This document shows, one piece after another, positions 7,524 to 15,235 of a stretch of DNA of 19,892 bases. Below the pieces are notes generated by a model. It did no database searches and was not told where the DNA came from. It saw only the letters and a program-made list of their open reading frames with translations. The DNA comes from an uncultured Sphingobacteriales bacterium (GTDB lineage: Bacteria > Bacteroidota > Bacteroidia > Chitinophagales > Chitinophagaceae). The DNA is taken from assembly GCA_946479435.1 (NCBI GenBank), contig CAMLFX010000059.1, positions 1-19,892 of the forward strand, given 5' to 3'. Position 1 is the first letter of the stretch. The number at the start of each line of letters is the position of its first letter. The translations under genes were made by a program, and so were the position numbers.

Positions 7524-8327
7524 ATGCGGTACTATATTCTTCTGTGTACACTCTTAGCTATTATACTTTCTTCCTGCGCCAATGGCGGGCAAAACGAATA
7601 CCTCGCTTCTGCCGACTCCACTTCATTCGCAGGCAATGCTGCCGATATCAATTCCTCATCGCGAAAGATCAGTAAAGAGGCGGATATAAAATGCCGTGTT
7701 ACCGATGTACTGGCTACCACTACACATATCGAGCAGATGGTAAAAAGCATGGGGGGATTGGTTGCTGAAAGCAGTTTTGAAAACGCTGTCATCGACCAAA
7801 GGCAATACAGCTATACTACCGATTCGCTGAAGCAGGTACGCACCTATACACCTACGGCGCATCTTACTTTACGAGTACCCGCACAATATTTGGATAGTAT
7901 GATGCAGACCCTGCCTGCTATGGTGAGTTTTGTAGAACAACGTAAACTGCAGCAAACCGACCTTACCCTTGCCTACCTGGGCAATGCACTAAAAAAACAG
8001 GTGACCGATACCGTAACACAAACAGCACAGCAACTTACCGCTGTCGACAGGCGCATGGAAAACCTGCATATCCTCGACCGCGTTAATTATGCAACACTCA
8101 CCGTAGCATTGGTACAACCCCCACAGGTATACGCCGAAATCATTGCTGATACCGATGCCGCCATACGCGCACCATTCTACAAGCGCATAGGGCAAAGCTT
8201 TTTGAAAGGTGTTATTGTACTGGAAGAAATGGTCGTAGCGTTATTGACTATCTGGCCGGTATGGTTGATAGTATTGGGTATTGTTATTTGGTATAGAAGG
8301 AGTAAAAAAGTAAAGCCTGCATTGTAA
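7524..8327 (+). CDS. DUF4349 domain lipoprotein with C-terminal membrane helix
   Basis: The 267 residues start with a lipoprotein signal, ILLCTLLAIILSSC, with Cys18 as the lipidation site. The body (about 48-235) is a DUF4349 domain: it opens with RKISKEADIKCRVTDV and continues with TAHLTLRVPAQYLDSMMQTL and helical segments. A membrane helix (VALLTIWPVWLIVLGIVIWYRR) and a basic tail follow. DUF4349 proteins are widespread membrane-attached proteins without an agreed function; the domain resembles the periplasmic part of some membrane-fusion or anti-sigma type proteins, but I assign no role. The stop directly touches the stop of the convergent beta-helix gene, with no terminator in between. 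Confidence 0.85.
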   Translation: MRYYILLCTLLAIILSSCANGGQNEYLASADSTSFAGNAADINSSSRKISKEADIKCRVTDVLATTTHIEQMVKSMGGLVAESSFENAVIDQRQYSYTTDSLKQVRTYTPTAHLTLRVPAQYLDSMMQTLPAMVSFVEQRKLQQTDLTLAYLGNALKKQVTDTVTQTAQQLTAVDRRMENLHILDRVNYATLTVALVQPPQVYAEIIADTDAAIRAPFYKRIGQSFLKGVIVLEEMVVALLTIWPVWLIVLGIVIWYRRSKKVKPAL

Positions 8328-9680
8328 TTAGTTTTTAACAAATCTCCTGAAAGCTCTTAAGAATTGATAAATAAGGTATCCGCTTAAAATCCTAGCAAAC
8401 ACATCAAATAATTTCCCCCAATTAGATTCAACAGGAAAAACCTTTATATAACTATGCAATGGGTTTATAAACTCACAATAATTTACAATATCCGTAAGTA
8501 GATAATTCACATTAAAGTGAGTATATCCTATACTTCTTTTTATCAAAGCGTATAAAAGTACATCTATCATTACCAGTTCCAAGAATGGCAGAAACCATGA
8601 GAGTCCATGGTAGTTTGTATATCTATTTGATATTAAAATTATTTTCTCATCCCACCGACCTCTTGATAGTGATAACTCTCTAGTGTATGCATCCATTTCA
8701 TATCCCCAGAATTTAATCTCCTCTGGCTTATTATTGCTTTTAATCATTATGTTTTTAATCTGCCTATAAGCTTCTCGTGTATATCTTATTGTCCTTAAAT
8801 CTTTTTTATTCATCTTTAGCCTATTACACCATGTAACATTAGAGCTAATTATATTTTCAATATGAGCATCTTCTATTTGAATGCTACTACATTCAGTAAA
8901 ATCAACATTGAATATTTCTGCCTTACCAAGGTTAGAGTTTTTAACTATAATAGAACTTCCTGGTTTTGTTGAAATATTATTAAAAAGTAAATAACCATCA
9001 TTAACAAAATTTTCGATAGCTATTTCGGTTAAAGAATTATTCCTAAAAAAAATACGACCACTTACATTACTCCCAGTAACCGTAACCTTATCAATAGATA
9101 TTTTTTGGATATAGATATCACTTGAAAATTTATTAGGACAATAAATATCTAGTTCATTTATAAATGCATTGGGTTCATACTTCGAATCATATGCTTTGTC
9201 TGAAACATAAACCTCTCCTCCATTGGTATTTGATGTTAGTGCTAACTTCTCTACATGAGGATTATACACGCTTATATTCTGGTTATGTAATGATGATATC
9301 CCTAGATGCTTAACGATAATACTGTCAATCGTTGCCGCTGCATCAAAACTCAAATTATTAAGGCTTAGTGTTACATATTCTGAGTTAATTATCCTAAAGG
9401 GTTTTAAATACGAACACTTGTCATATTTAACACTAGAAAATTTACTATCGCGTATTATCAAACCCTTTCTGAATTTGCAACTACGAAAATTCATTAAATG
9501 ATTTTGATTAACACTATCGAATAATACTTCATCATTGAAAACTATCTCTTCGAAATTAACCAAGTAAGATTTGGAAGACATATCTATCATATTAATCTTA
9601 CCAACAACTGATAAATCTTTGTATAATTCTTTTCCAGAATTAAGTTGCTCGATAAAATCTATCGCGGATATAGGTTTCAT
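8328..9680 (-). CDS. pentapeptide/beta-helix-like protein with C-terminal membrane helices
   Basis: A 450-residue protein. Residues about 25-290 are rich in short hydrophobic strands alternating with N, S, D and K (for example FRSCKF, LIIRDSKF, AEIFNVDF), suggesting degenerate pentapeptide repeats in a right-handed beta-helix. Next comes a helical segment (YTREAYRQIKNIMIKS, then EIKFWGYEMDAYTREL) like the conserved linker of membrane pentapeptide-repeat proteins. Two hydrophobic stretches follow (WFLPFLELVMIDVLLYALI and FARILSGYLIYQFL). No enzyme motif is seen. The gene is much more AT-rich than its neighbours (13 G/C in 60 bases at 8941-9000, against 28 in 60 at 9781-9840), which suggests horizontal acquisition. 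The function is unknown. Confidence 0.72.
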   Translation of the reverse strand: MKPISAIDFIEQLNSGKELYKDLSVVGKINMIDMSSKSYLVNFEEIVFNDEVLFDSVNQNHLMNFRSCKFRKGLIIRDSKFSSVKYDKCSYLKPFRIINSEYVTLSLNNLSFDAAATIDSIIVKHLGISSLHNQNISVYNPHVEKLALTSNTNGGEVYVSDKAYDSKYEPNAFINELDIYCPNKFSSDIYIQKISIDKVTVTGSNVSGRIFFRNNSLTEIAIENFVNDGYLLFNNISTKPGSSIIVKNSNLGKAEIFNVDFTECSSIQIEDAHIENIISSNVTWCNRLKMNKKDLRTIRYTREAYRQIKNIMIKSNNKPEEIKFWGYEMDAYTRELSLSRGRWDEKIILISNRYTNYHGLSWFLPFLELVMIDVLLYALIKRSIGYTHFNVNYLLTDIVNYCEFINPLHSYIKVFPVESNWGKLFDVFARILSGYLIYQFLRAFRRFVKN

Positions 9681-9722
9681 AATATTAAAATAGTAAAAAG
9701 CTATTAATATATTTACTCTTCC

Positions 9723-10208
9723 ATGCGCCCCCTCATCAACAACAAATACCAGCTCGAACGCTTTCAGGGCAAAGGCGGATGGACCTTTGTGCGCATACCC
9801 GAAATAAAGAAGGATAAAGACAAAGCATTTGGCTGGCGCAAGGTGAAAGGAACTATCGATGATTACCGGTTGCAGAAATATAGCCTGATGCCGGTAAAAG
9901 GCGGAGGATTATTTTTACCCGTAAAAGCAGAGATACGCAAACAGATAAATAAAAAAGAAGGCGACTGGGTGCACATCATCCTCTACCCCGATACCGATGA
10001 ACTGTTAGTGCCCGAAGAATTGCAGCTATGCCTCAACGATGAGCCGCGCGCACTCAAATTCTTCAACTCGCTCACCGAAAGCGAACGCAAGTTTTATATC
10101 GATTGGATACTAGGCGCAAAGCGTGAAGAAACAAAAGTCAGCCGGCTGGCAAAGACCATCAACCGCCTGCAGCAAGGCATGAAACTCTACGATAAGTTCC
10201 CCGACTAA
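9723..10208 (+). CDS. DUF1905/YdeI (OmpD-associated) family protein
   Basis: A 161-residue soluble protein. The N-terminal half (about 5-90) fits DUF1905, a small beta-barrel-like domain: RFQGKGGWTFVRIPE, then a GTIDDYRLQKYSLMPVKGG core and a KKEGDWVHIILYPD strand. The C-terminal half (about 95-161) fits the helical YdeI/Omdp domain, with the marker FFNSLTESERKFYIDWILGAK followed by TKVSRLAKTINRLQQGMK. Members have been linked loosely to bacteriocin protection or stress in enterobacteria; the role in Bacteroidota is not established. ATG 9723 is the only good start; a -7-like TATATTTA lies a few bases upstream. It is divergent from the AT-rich gene and convergent, with a 3-nt gap, to the next gene. 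Confidence 0.85.
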   Translation: MRPLINNKYQLERFQGKGGWTFVRIPEIKKDKDKAFGWRKVKGTIDDYRLQKYSLMPVKGGGLFLPVKAEIRKQINKKEGDWVHIILYPDTDELLVPEELQLCLNDEPRALKFFNSLTESERKFYIDWILGAKREETKVSRLAKTINRLQQGMKLYDKFPD

Positions 10209-10211
10209 GTG

Positions 10212-10865
10212 CTATTTAGGCATCAATTGCTGAGGATCTATCCCTGATGCTTTTATCATTAAAACAGTCAGTAGATACATCGCAAAAAATATCAGCAAAA
10301 ATATTAGTAAAGGTTTTACAACAGACTTACTCGAATAATGTTGTTCACCAATGTATTTTTTCCAGAATAACAACGCAAAAATCAGGGAAGCACATACATT
10401 GAAAATAATAGGGATAATTCCATTAGCGCCTAGCAATAGGAATAAAACTATCTCGATCATTACACAGGCAACAGTAAATAATATCACCAGGGTACGCCCT
10501 TTCTTTTTACCCAACCGCTTAAGATTTGCACTCATTAAAATGCCTCCTACAATCAGCGAAAAGAACAAAGTGAATGCAACTATAGCAACCTGAGAATATA
10601 ATTCAGGCTCGTTCTCCTTAAGTGGCACTTCCTCCCACAATGTGCGGGCCGGTGGTTCCTGCAATTCCATCTCCTTTGCAGCCTGCCGCCTTATCTCTAT
10701 ACGTTTTTCTATTTCAGCCTGCTCTTCCAGCGTAAATACTTCGCCCCTGTTCTTTAGCTCTGCAACGGCAGCCTCTATGGCATCGGGCCAATACTTCTGG
10801 TAGTTGTTAATATAATCGTGCAGGTCCTCTACCGATCTCCCTTCCATCATCAGGCTATAACTCAT
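10212..10865 (-). CDS. membrane protein with acidic cytoplasmic N-terminal domain, unknown
   Basis: 217 residues. The first 85 are soluble and charged; the pattern YINNYQKYWPDAIEAAVAEL with KNRGEVFTLEEQAEIE resembles a short helical domain often found ahead of membrane segments in Bacteroidota proteins. Four hydrophobic helices follow (about 92-112, 124-146, 148-168, 184-206). No catalytic motif is seen and I cannot name a family. ATG 10865 is supported by a promoter-like pair upstream on the same strand (10888-10921). The stop lies 3 nt from the convergent YdeI-family gene. Confidence 0.72.
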   Translation of the reverse strand: MSYSLMMEGRSVEDLHDYINNYQKYWPDAIEAAVAELKNRGEVFTLEEQAEIEKRIEIRRQAAKEMELQEPPARTLWEEVPLKENEPELYSQVAIVAFTLFFSLIVGGILMSANLKRLGKKKGRTLVILFTVACVMIEIVLFLLLGANGIIPIIFNVCASLIFALLFWKKYIGEQHYSSKSVVKPLLIFLLIFFAMYLLTVLMIKASGIDPQQLMPK

Positions 10866-10887
10866 ACTCGCTTTTTTATACGCGGCG

Positions 10888-10921
10888 AAAATATAAAATT
10901 ATAGCCACCCGCCTCTTCAAA
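10888..10921 (-). promoter_or_regulatory. probable promoter of the 10212-10865 membrane-protein gene
   Basis: Read on the minus strand: a TTTG -33 box (10918-10921), a 22-nt spacer, then TATATTTT (10888-10895), one base from TAnnTTTG. The ATG at 10865 lies 22 nt further on. Confidence 0.4.
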
Positions 10922-10955
10922 CGGCAAAAAAGACACCATATATGTGTAGTTGTAA

Positions 10956-11234
10956 TTATATAACCTTCATGAAACCGTACAGCATGAAAGCAAAACCCAG
11001 CATCAGGTAGGTAGCATAGTTCACTTTATTGCTTTGCTTCAGGTATATCTGCGTGCCCTTATTGGTAAGGTTGCGCAGCACCTGGGTTCTGTATATGCTG
11101 AAGGAATGTAAAAACAGGCTGAATTTGGAATCAGTCTGAATACGCAATATCAGCGCAAGCTTTAGCACGAAATGAACAAGCAAGATGCAAAGCACTATTT
11201 CTGCAAGATTGCTAAGTATGAACGACTGGAGCAT
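10956..11234 (-). CDS. small membrane protein, unknown
   Basis: A 92-residue frame starting at ATG 11234. An N-terminal hydrophobic helix (about residues 10-30, LAEIVLCILLVHFVLKLALIL) is followed by a basic, polar middle and a second hydrophobic stretch near the C-terminus (TYLMLGFAFMLYGFM). It probably sits in the inner membrane with both ends on the same side. No family is recognised. It lies upstream of, and on the same strand as, the 10212-10865 membrane protein, separated by 90 nt that contain that gene's own promoter-like pair. Confidence 0.6.
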   Translation of the reverse strand: MLQSFILSNLAEIVLCILLVHFVLKLALILRIQTDSKFSLFLHSFSIYRTQVLRNLTNKGTQIYLKQSNKVNYATYLMLGFAFMLYGFMKVI

Positions 11235-11452
11235 TGAGGGATGATTAGGTTTAAAAATCTCTTATCTTAATAACAAATCAATAACAATTTTTGTGCCATT
11301 CCAAATAATACATTATGTTAATTACCCATATTTTTCTATCTATATTTCATTTTAATATCAAACAAGCTGGAAACCAATACCCATTTAACTTTCAATTAAA
11401 TTAAATTATTTAAAAATAAATTTATCTGTAGCCATATTGCATCTGCAAACAG
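11235..11452. other. AT-rich intergenic stretch
   Basis: No coding frame or RNA gene is recognised. It is dominated by A/T runs (for example around 11385-11420), which may act as an upstream element for the promoter that follows or as a curved/nucleoid-protein-bound region. Promoter signals for the minus-strand 92-residue gene should lie at its left edge, but no clean match is seen. Confidence 0.4.
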
Positions 11453-11483
11453 TTGATAATATAGTTATATTGGCGTATATTTG
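11453..11483 (+). promoter_or_regulatory. promoter of the metG leader
   Basis: TTG (11453-11455), a 20-nt spacer, then a perfect TATATTTG (11476-11483) followed by C. Spacing and both boxes fit the Bacteroidota housekeeping promoter. The expected start is near 11488-11491, giving a leader of about 220 nt to metG. Confidence 0.65.
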
Positions 11484-11494
11484 CTATAATTACC

Positions 11495-11510
11495 AGCATT
11501 TGCAAATGCT
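11495..11510. repeat. 16-bp perfect palindrome at the metG-leader start site
   Basis: AGCATTTGCAAATGCT is self-complementary over all 16 bases and sits 12-27 nt downstream of the -7 box, where a repressor would block initiation. With no loop it is a better DNA operator than an RNA hairpin. Confidence 0.55.
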
Positions 11511-11567
11511 CAATTTTCCCCATCATATACTAAATATCCACACTTTAATATTTATAAAATACGTGCC

Positions 11568-11636
11568 ATGTCCAGGTGGAACAAATTTCAACCACCCCCA
11601 AAACCGGAACAAAATGGAACAATTAATTATTTCTAA
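11568..11636 (+). CDS. possible 22-residue upstream ORF in the metG leader
   Basis: An ATG-to-TAA frame of 23 codons inside the leader, 75 nt before metG. The predicted peptide begins MSRWNKF, has a PPPKPEQ middle and ends INYF. The stretch is locally richer in G/C than the AT-rich flanks and holds three GGAACAA copies (11578, 11606, 11616). It is not methionine-rich, so it is not an obvious attenuator peptide. No ribosome-binding site is visible. It could be a small protein, a translated leader, or chance. Confidence 0.25.
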   Translation: MSRWNKFQPPPKPEQNGTINYF

Positions 11637-11671
11637 CATATATCTTTAAGCCATCTCTCCAATAGCTTCAT

Positions 11672-11678
11672 TATCTTG
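11672..11678 (+). promoter_or_regulatory. possible proximal metG promoter -7 element
   Basis: TATCTTG, followed by CAGCC, is one T short of TAnnTTTG and lies 32 nt before the metG ATG. A TTT at 11645-11647 could serve as the -33 box. If used, it would give metG a short leader independent of the 11453-11483 promoter. Confidence 0.3.
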
Positions 11679-11710
11679 CAGCCTGAATTAATCTCAGAAG
11701 TCACAACTGC

Positions 11711-13804
11711 ATGGATTTTAAACGATACCTGGTTACCGCTGCCCTTCCTTACGCCAACGGGCCCGTCCACATTGGTCACCTGGCGGGCTGTTATTTACCG
11801 GCCGATATATATGTTCGCTACCAGCGCGCCCAAAAAAGAGATGTAAAATTTGTTTGCGGCAGCGATGAACATGGGGTTCCTATTACCATCCGCGCCATGA
11901 AAGAAGGAATTACTCCTCAGCAGGTGGTAGATAAGTACAACGCCATAATAAAAGATAGTTTCGAGCAAATGGGTATCTCATTCGATATCTATTCACGCAC
12001 TTCCAATAAAACGCACCACGAAACCTCGCAGGCTTTCTTTACCAAGCTGTATAACGATGGCTTGTTCGAGGAAAAAGAAAGCGAGCAGTATTACGACGAA
12101 GAAAAGCAGGTTTTCCTTGCCGACCGTTATATTGTAGGTACCTGCCCGGTTTGCGGTAATCCTAACGCCTATGGCGATCAGTGCGAGAAATGCGGCACTT
12201 CCCTTTCGCCCGAACAATTGATCAATCCCCGCAGTGCCCTGAGCACTGCCGTACCGGTAAAGCGCAAAACCAAGCACTGGTATTTTCCGCTCAACAAGTA
12301 CGAGGATTTCCTGAAAACATGGATCGTTGACGGTAAAAAGGATGAATGGAAACCTAATGTTTATGGTCAGTGCAAAAGCTGGCTGGATAATGGCCTGCAA
12401 CCCCGCGCCATGACCCGTGATAGCAACTGGGGCGTACCTGTACCGCTACCCGATGCACAAGGAAAAGTGCTTTACGTTTGGTTCGATGCGCCTATTGGCT
12501 ATATCAGCGCTACTAAAGAGCTGACGCCCCAATGGAGCGATTACTGGCAGAAGGAGGACACCAAGCTGGTTCACTTTATAGGTAAGGATAATATCGTTTT
12601 CCATTGCATCATATTCCCTGCTATGCTGAAGGCGCATGGCGGATATGTTTTGCCTGATAATGTACCTGCTAACGAGTTTCTGAATATAGAAGGCGATAAA
12701 GTTTCCACCTCGCGCAACTGGGCAGTTTGGATAGATGAATATTTGAAAGACTTCCCCGACCAGCAGGATGTATTGCGCTATGTATTGTGCAGCAACGCGC
12801 CTGAAACCAAGGACAATGATTTTACCTGGAAAGACTTCCAGGACCGCACCAATAGCGAACTGGTATCTATATTTGGCAACTTCATCAACCGTGCATTTGT
12901 GCTGATGCACAAGTTATGCGGCGGTAAAGTGCCTAAACTGCACGAAGATGTGCTGGACGATGCAGGTCGTGCGCTGATAAACGAAATAACCAATACTAAA
13001 AAAAGTATTGAAGCAGATATTGAAGGCTACAAATTCCGCGATGCGCTGTTTGAACTTATCGACCTTTCCCGCAAAGGCAATAAGTACATGCAAGACCAGC
13101 AGCCATGGATAGTGGCCAAGCAATTGGAAGAAAATCCCGAAGCACAGAAACTGATTGATAACTGCCTGCATATTTGCCTGCAACTTTGCGCCAACCTGGC
13201 CATATTCGCCAATCCCTTCCTTCCATTTACAGCAAAGAAAATGTGCTATATGATGAAGGTAGTTGAACGCATGCTGGATTGGGAGAACGCAGGAAAAATG
13301 AATCTGCTAAATGTTGGTTACCCGCTGCGCGCACCTGAATTATTATTCAGGAAAATAGAAGACGCTGAGGTAACTGCACAGGTTGAAAAACTACATGCCA
13401 ACCTGAAAGCAAGCACAGCGGCAACCGCTGCAGCTTCAACAGAAATAAAAGAAGAAAAAGAACAACCGGCTGCAAAAGCTGAGATAGTATACGATGACTT
13501 TGCCAGGATCGATTTGCGTGTAGGCACAATAACCCATGCTGAAAAAGTAGAAAAGGCAGACAAATTGCTGAAACTCTCGGTTGATATGGGTACTGAGCAG
13601 CGCACTATTGTATCGGGCATTGCCATGCATTTTAAGCCGGAAGATATTATTGGTAAGCAGGTAACTGTTGTAGCCAACCTTGCGCCGCGTAAAATGCGCG
13701 GTATAGAAAGCCAGGGTATGATACTGATGGCTGAAGATAAAGATGGCAAACTAATATTTGTATCGCCATTGGAAAATGCAACAGCGGGTAGCGAGGTGAA
13801 ATAG
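11711..13804 (+). CDS. metG: methionyl-tRNA synthetase
   Basis: Charges tRNA-Met, including the initiator, with methionine; cytosolic, essential. The 697 residues show the class I HIGH motif at 20-23 ([12 protein letters not shown]), a connective-peptide zinc knuckle with Cys145, 148, 158 and 161, and the second signature as KVSTS at 330-334 in place of KMSKS. The anticodon-binding helical domain occupies about 390-550. An alanine- and lysine-rich linker follows ([20 protein letters not shown]), then a C-terminal EMAPII-like tRNA-binding domain (about 595-697, from [14 protein letters not shown] to [19 protein letters not shown]), which usually promotes dimerisation. ATG 11711 gives a normal N-terminus. 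A long leader with its own promoter and palindrome precedes it. Confidence 0.97.
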   Translation: MDFKRYLVTAALPYANGPVHIGHLAGCYLPADIYVRYQRAQKRDVKFVCGSDEHGVPITIRAMKEGITPQQVVDKYNAIIKDSFEQMGISFDIYSRTSNKTHHETSQAFFTKLYNDGLFEEKESEQYYDEEKQVFLADRYIVGTCPVCGNPNAYGDQCEKCGTSLSPEQLINPRSALSTAVPVKRKTKHWYFPLNKYEDFLKTWIVDGKKDEWKPNVYGQCKSWLDNGLQPRAMTRDSNWGVPVPLPDAQGKVLYVWFDAPIGYISATKELTPQWSDYWQKEDTKLVHFIGKDNIVFHCIIFPAMLKAHGGYVLPDNVPANEFLNIEGDKVSTSRNWAVWIDEYLKDFPDQQDVLRYVLCSNAPETKDNDFTWKDFQDRTNSELVSIFGNFINRAFVLMHKLCGGKVPKLHEDVLDDAGRALINEITNTKKSIEADIEGYKFRDALFELIDLSRKGNKYMQDQQPWIVAKQLEENPEAQKLIDNCLHICLQLCANLAIFANPFLPFTAKKMCYMMKVVERMLDWENAGKMNLLNVGYPLRAPELLFRKIEDAEVTAQVEKLHANLKASTAATAAASTEIKEEKEQPAAKAEIVYDDFARIDLRVGTITHAEKVEKADKLLKLSVDMGTEQRTIVSGIAMHFKPEDIIGKQVTVVANLAPRKMRGIESQGMILMAEDKDGKLIFVSPLENATAGSEVK

Positions 13805-13806
13805 TT

Positions 13807-13814
13807 TATTTTTG
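13807..13814 (+). promoter_or_regulatory. promoter -7 element for the efflux adaptor gene
   Basis: TATTTTTG followed by C matches TAnnTTTG, starts just after the metG stop and lies 23 nt before the ATG at 13838. It suggests the adaptor is transcribed on its own as well as by read-through from metG. Confidence 0.5.
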
Positions 13815-13837
13815 CGTTTGTAAAATCACACAACCAA

Positions 13838-15190
13838 ATGAAAAAGAAAACCCTGTATTGGGTAATTGGTGGATTTGTCGCTTTACTTGTTATTCTGATA
13901 ATAATAGGAAAGAGTAAAGGTGATGATGGTATTAAAGTAGCTGTAGAGAAAGCCGCACAACACACTATTACCGAAACCGTAACCGCCAGTGGTAAAATAT
14001 ACCCTGAAACAGAAGTAAAAATTGCGCCCGAAGTAAGTGGCGAAATTATAGAGCTGAATATTGAGGAAGGCGACAGTGTTGCCAGGGGTAAACTACTGGT
14101 ACGCATCAACCCCGCCATATATAGCTCTATGGTGAATCAGGCTGAAGCCACGGTTTCCGAAAGCCGCTCGCGTGTTACCAATTCAAAAGAGATGGCAGCT
14201 CAAACCAAAGCACAGTTTGAACAGGCACAGGCAAACTACAATCGAAACAAAAAACTGTTTGATGAAAAAGTGATTTCTGCCATGGAGTTTGAACAGGCAC
14301 AAGCCACTTATTTAAGCGCAAAGGCTAGTTACGAAGCATCTCGTGCAAGCATTTCAGGTGGTGAATATAATGTGGCAGGTGCTGCCGCAGGCTTAACACA
14401 GGCAAGGGAAAATCTTCGTAAAACGACTATTATCGCCCCAACATCCGGCATCATATCGCAACTGAATGTTAAACTTGGCGAGCGTGTAGTAGGTACTGCG
14501 CAAATGGCTGGTACAGATATGCTGACCATTGCCGACATGAGCCGTATTGAAGTACGCGTAGATGTAAGCGAAACCGATATAGCAAAAGTAAAAATAGGCG
14601 ACACCGCAATGATAGATGCGGATGCTTACCGCAACAGGAAGTTTATAGGTACAGTATCTAAAGTAAGCGTATCCAGCAACAACCTTACATCACTTACCGG
14701 AGCTTCAACTTCCAGTACCGACCAGGTAACAAACTATACTGTGCACATACTGATATTACCTTCCAGCTATGCTGATATTGCAGCTAACCTGGCCAGGGGT
14801 AAATTTGTATTTAAACCCGGTATGTCGGCCTCTGTTGAAATACAAACAAAACGTGAATACAATATTCTTTCGGTACCTGTAAACGCCGTAACTACGCGCG
14901 ACTGGCCTGATAGCATGAAGAACAAGCTTAACAACAGCAATAGTCTTGATAATAATGATATACGCCAGGTGGTATTTGTGTATGATGCAAAAAAGAAACA
15001 AGTATCGCTGCGCGATGTTAAGACAGGCATACAGGATAACCTTTACCTTCAGATAACAGACGGGCTTAAAGCCGGAGAAGAAGTTGTTATTGCTCCTTAC
15101 GGTGCTATTGCACGCACGCTTAAAGATAAAAGTAAGGTTGTTATTACAGATAAGGAGAAATTGTTCGAAACTAAAACAGACGAGAAATAA
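13838..15190 (+). CDS. HlyD/AcrA-type efflux periplasmic adaptor subunit
   Basis: A 450-residue membrane-fusion protein. An N-terminal helix (about 6-26, LYWVIGGFVALLVILIIIG) anchors it in the inner membrane. A lipoyl/barrel-sandwich half follows (VTASGKIYPETEVKIAPEVSG), then an alpha-helical hairpin rich in A, Q and E (about 95-195) and the second lipoyl half (TTIIAPTSGIISQLNVKLGERV). Beta-barrel and membrane-proximal domains make up the rest. Such adaptors link an inner-membrane RND or MacB-type ABC pump to an outer-membrane TolC-like channel. No pump or channel gene is adjacent: metG is upstream and gpsA downstream. It is therefore an orphan in this window, closest in look to MacA-like adaptors. 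The substrate is unknown. Confidence 0.92.
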   Translation: MKKKTLYWVIGGFVALLVILIIIGKSKGDDGIKVAVEKAAQHTITETVTASGKIYPETEVKIAPEVSGEIIELNIEEGDSVARGKLLVRINPAIYSSMVNQAEATVSESRSRVTNSKEMAAQTKAQFEQAQANYNRNKKLFDEKVISAMEFEQAQATYLSAKASYEASRASISGGEYNVAGAAAGLTQARENLRKTTIIAPTSGIISQLNVKLGERVVGTAQMAGTDMLTIADMSRIEVRVDVSETDIAKVKIGDTAMIDADAYRNRKFIGTVSKVSVSSNNLTSLTGASTSSTDQVTNYTVHILILPSSYADIAANLARGKFVFKPGMSASVEIQTKREYNILSVPVNAVTTRDWPDSMKNKLNNSNSLDNNDIRQVVFVYDAKKKQVSLRDVKTGIQDNLYLQITDGLKAGEEVVIAPYGAIARTLKDKSKVVITDKEKLFETKTDEK

Positions 15191-15235
15191 GTATTAACTT
15201 AAAACTATCTCGTTCACTATCAAGCAAACAAAAAT

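Noticed and set aside
8328..9722. Mobile element carrying the AT-rich gene
   Set aside because: No transposase, integrase, tRNA or flanking repeat was seen around the gene. Base composition alone supports transfer, but not a recognisable element.
11437..11649. 70-codon plus-strand frame in the metG leader
   Set aside because: It runs through the promoter and the palindrome, has an AT-driven composition (I, Y, N, L) and no ribosome-binding site. The shorter 22-codon frame in another phase is the better candidate.
11490..11710. T-box or SAM riboswitch upstream of metG
   Set aside because: Neither the T-box consensus sequence nor a known SAM-aptamer core is visible. The strongest structural element is a loopless DNA palindrome, which fits a protein operator better.
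13318..14118. 266-codon minus-strand frame opposite metG and the adaptor gene
   Set aside because: It is antisense across the junction of two clearly real genes and is a serine-rich low-complexity shadow with no recognisable domain.
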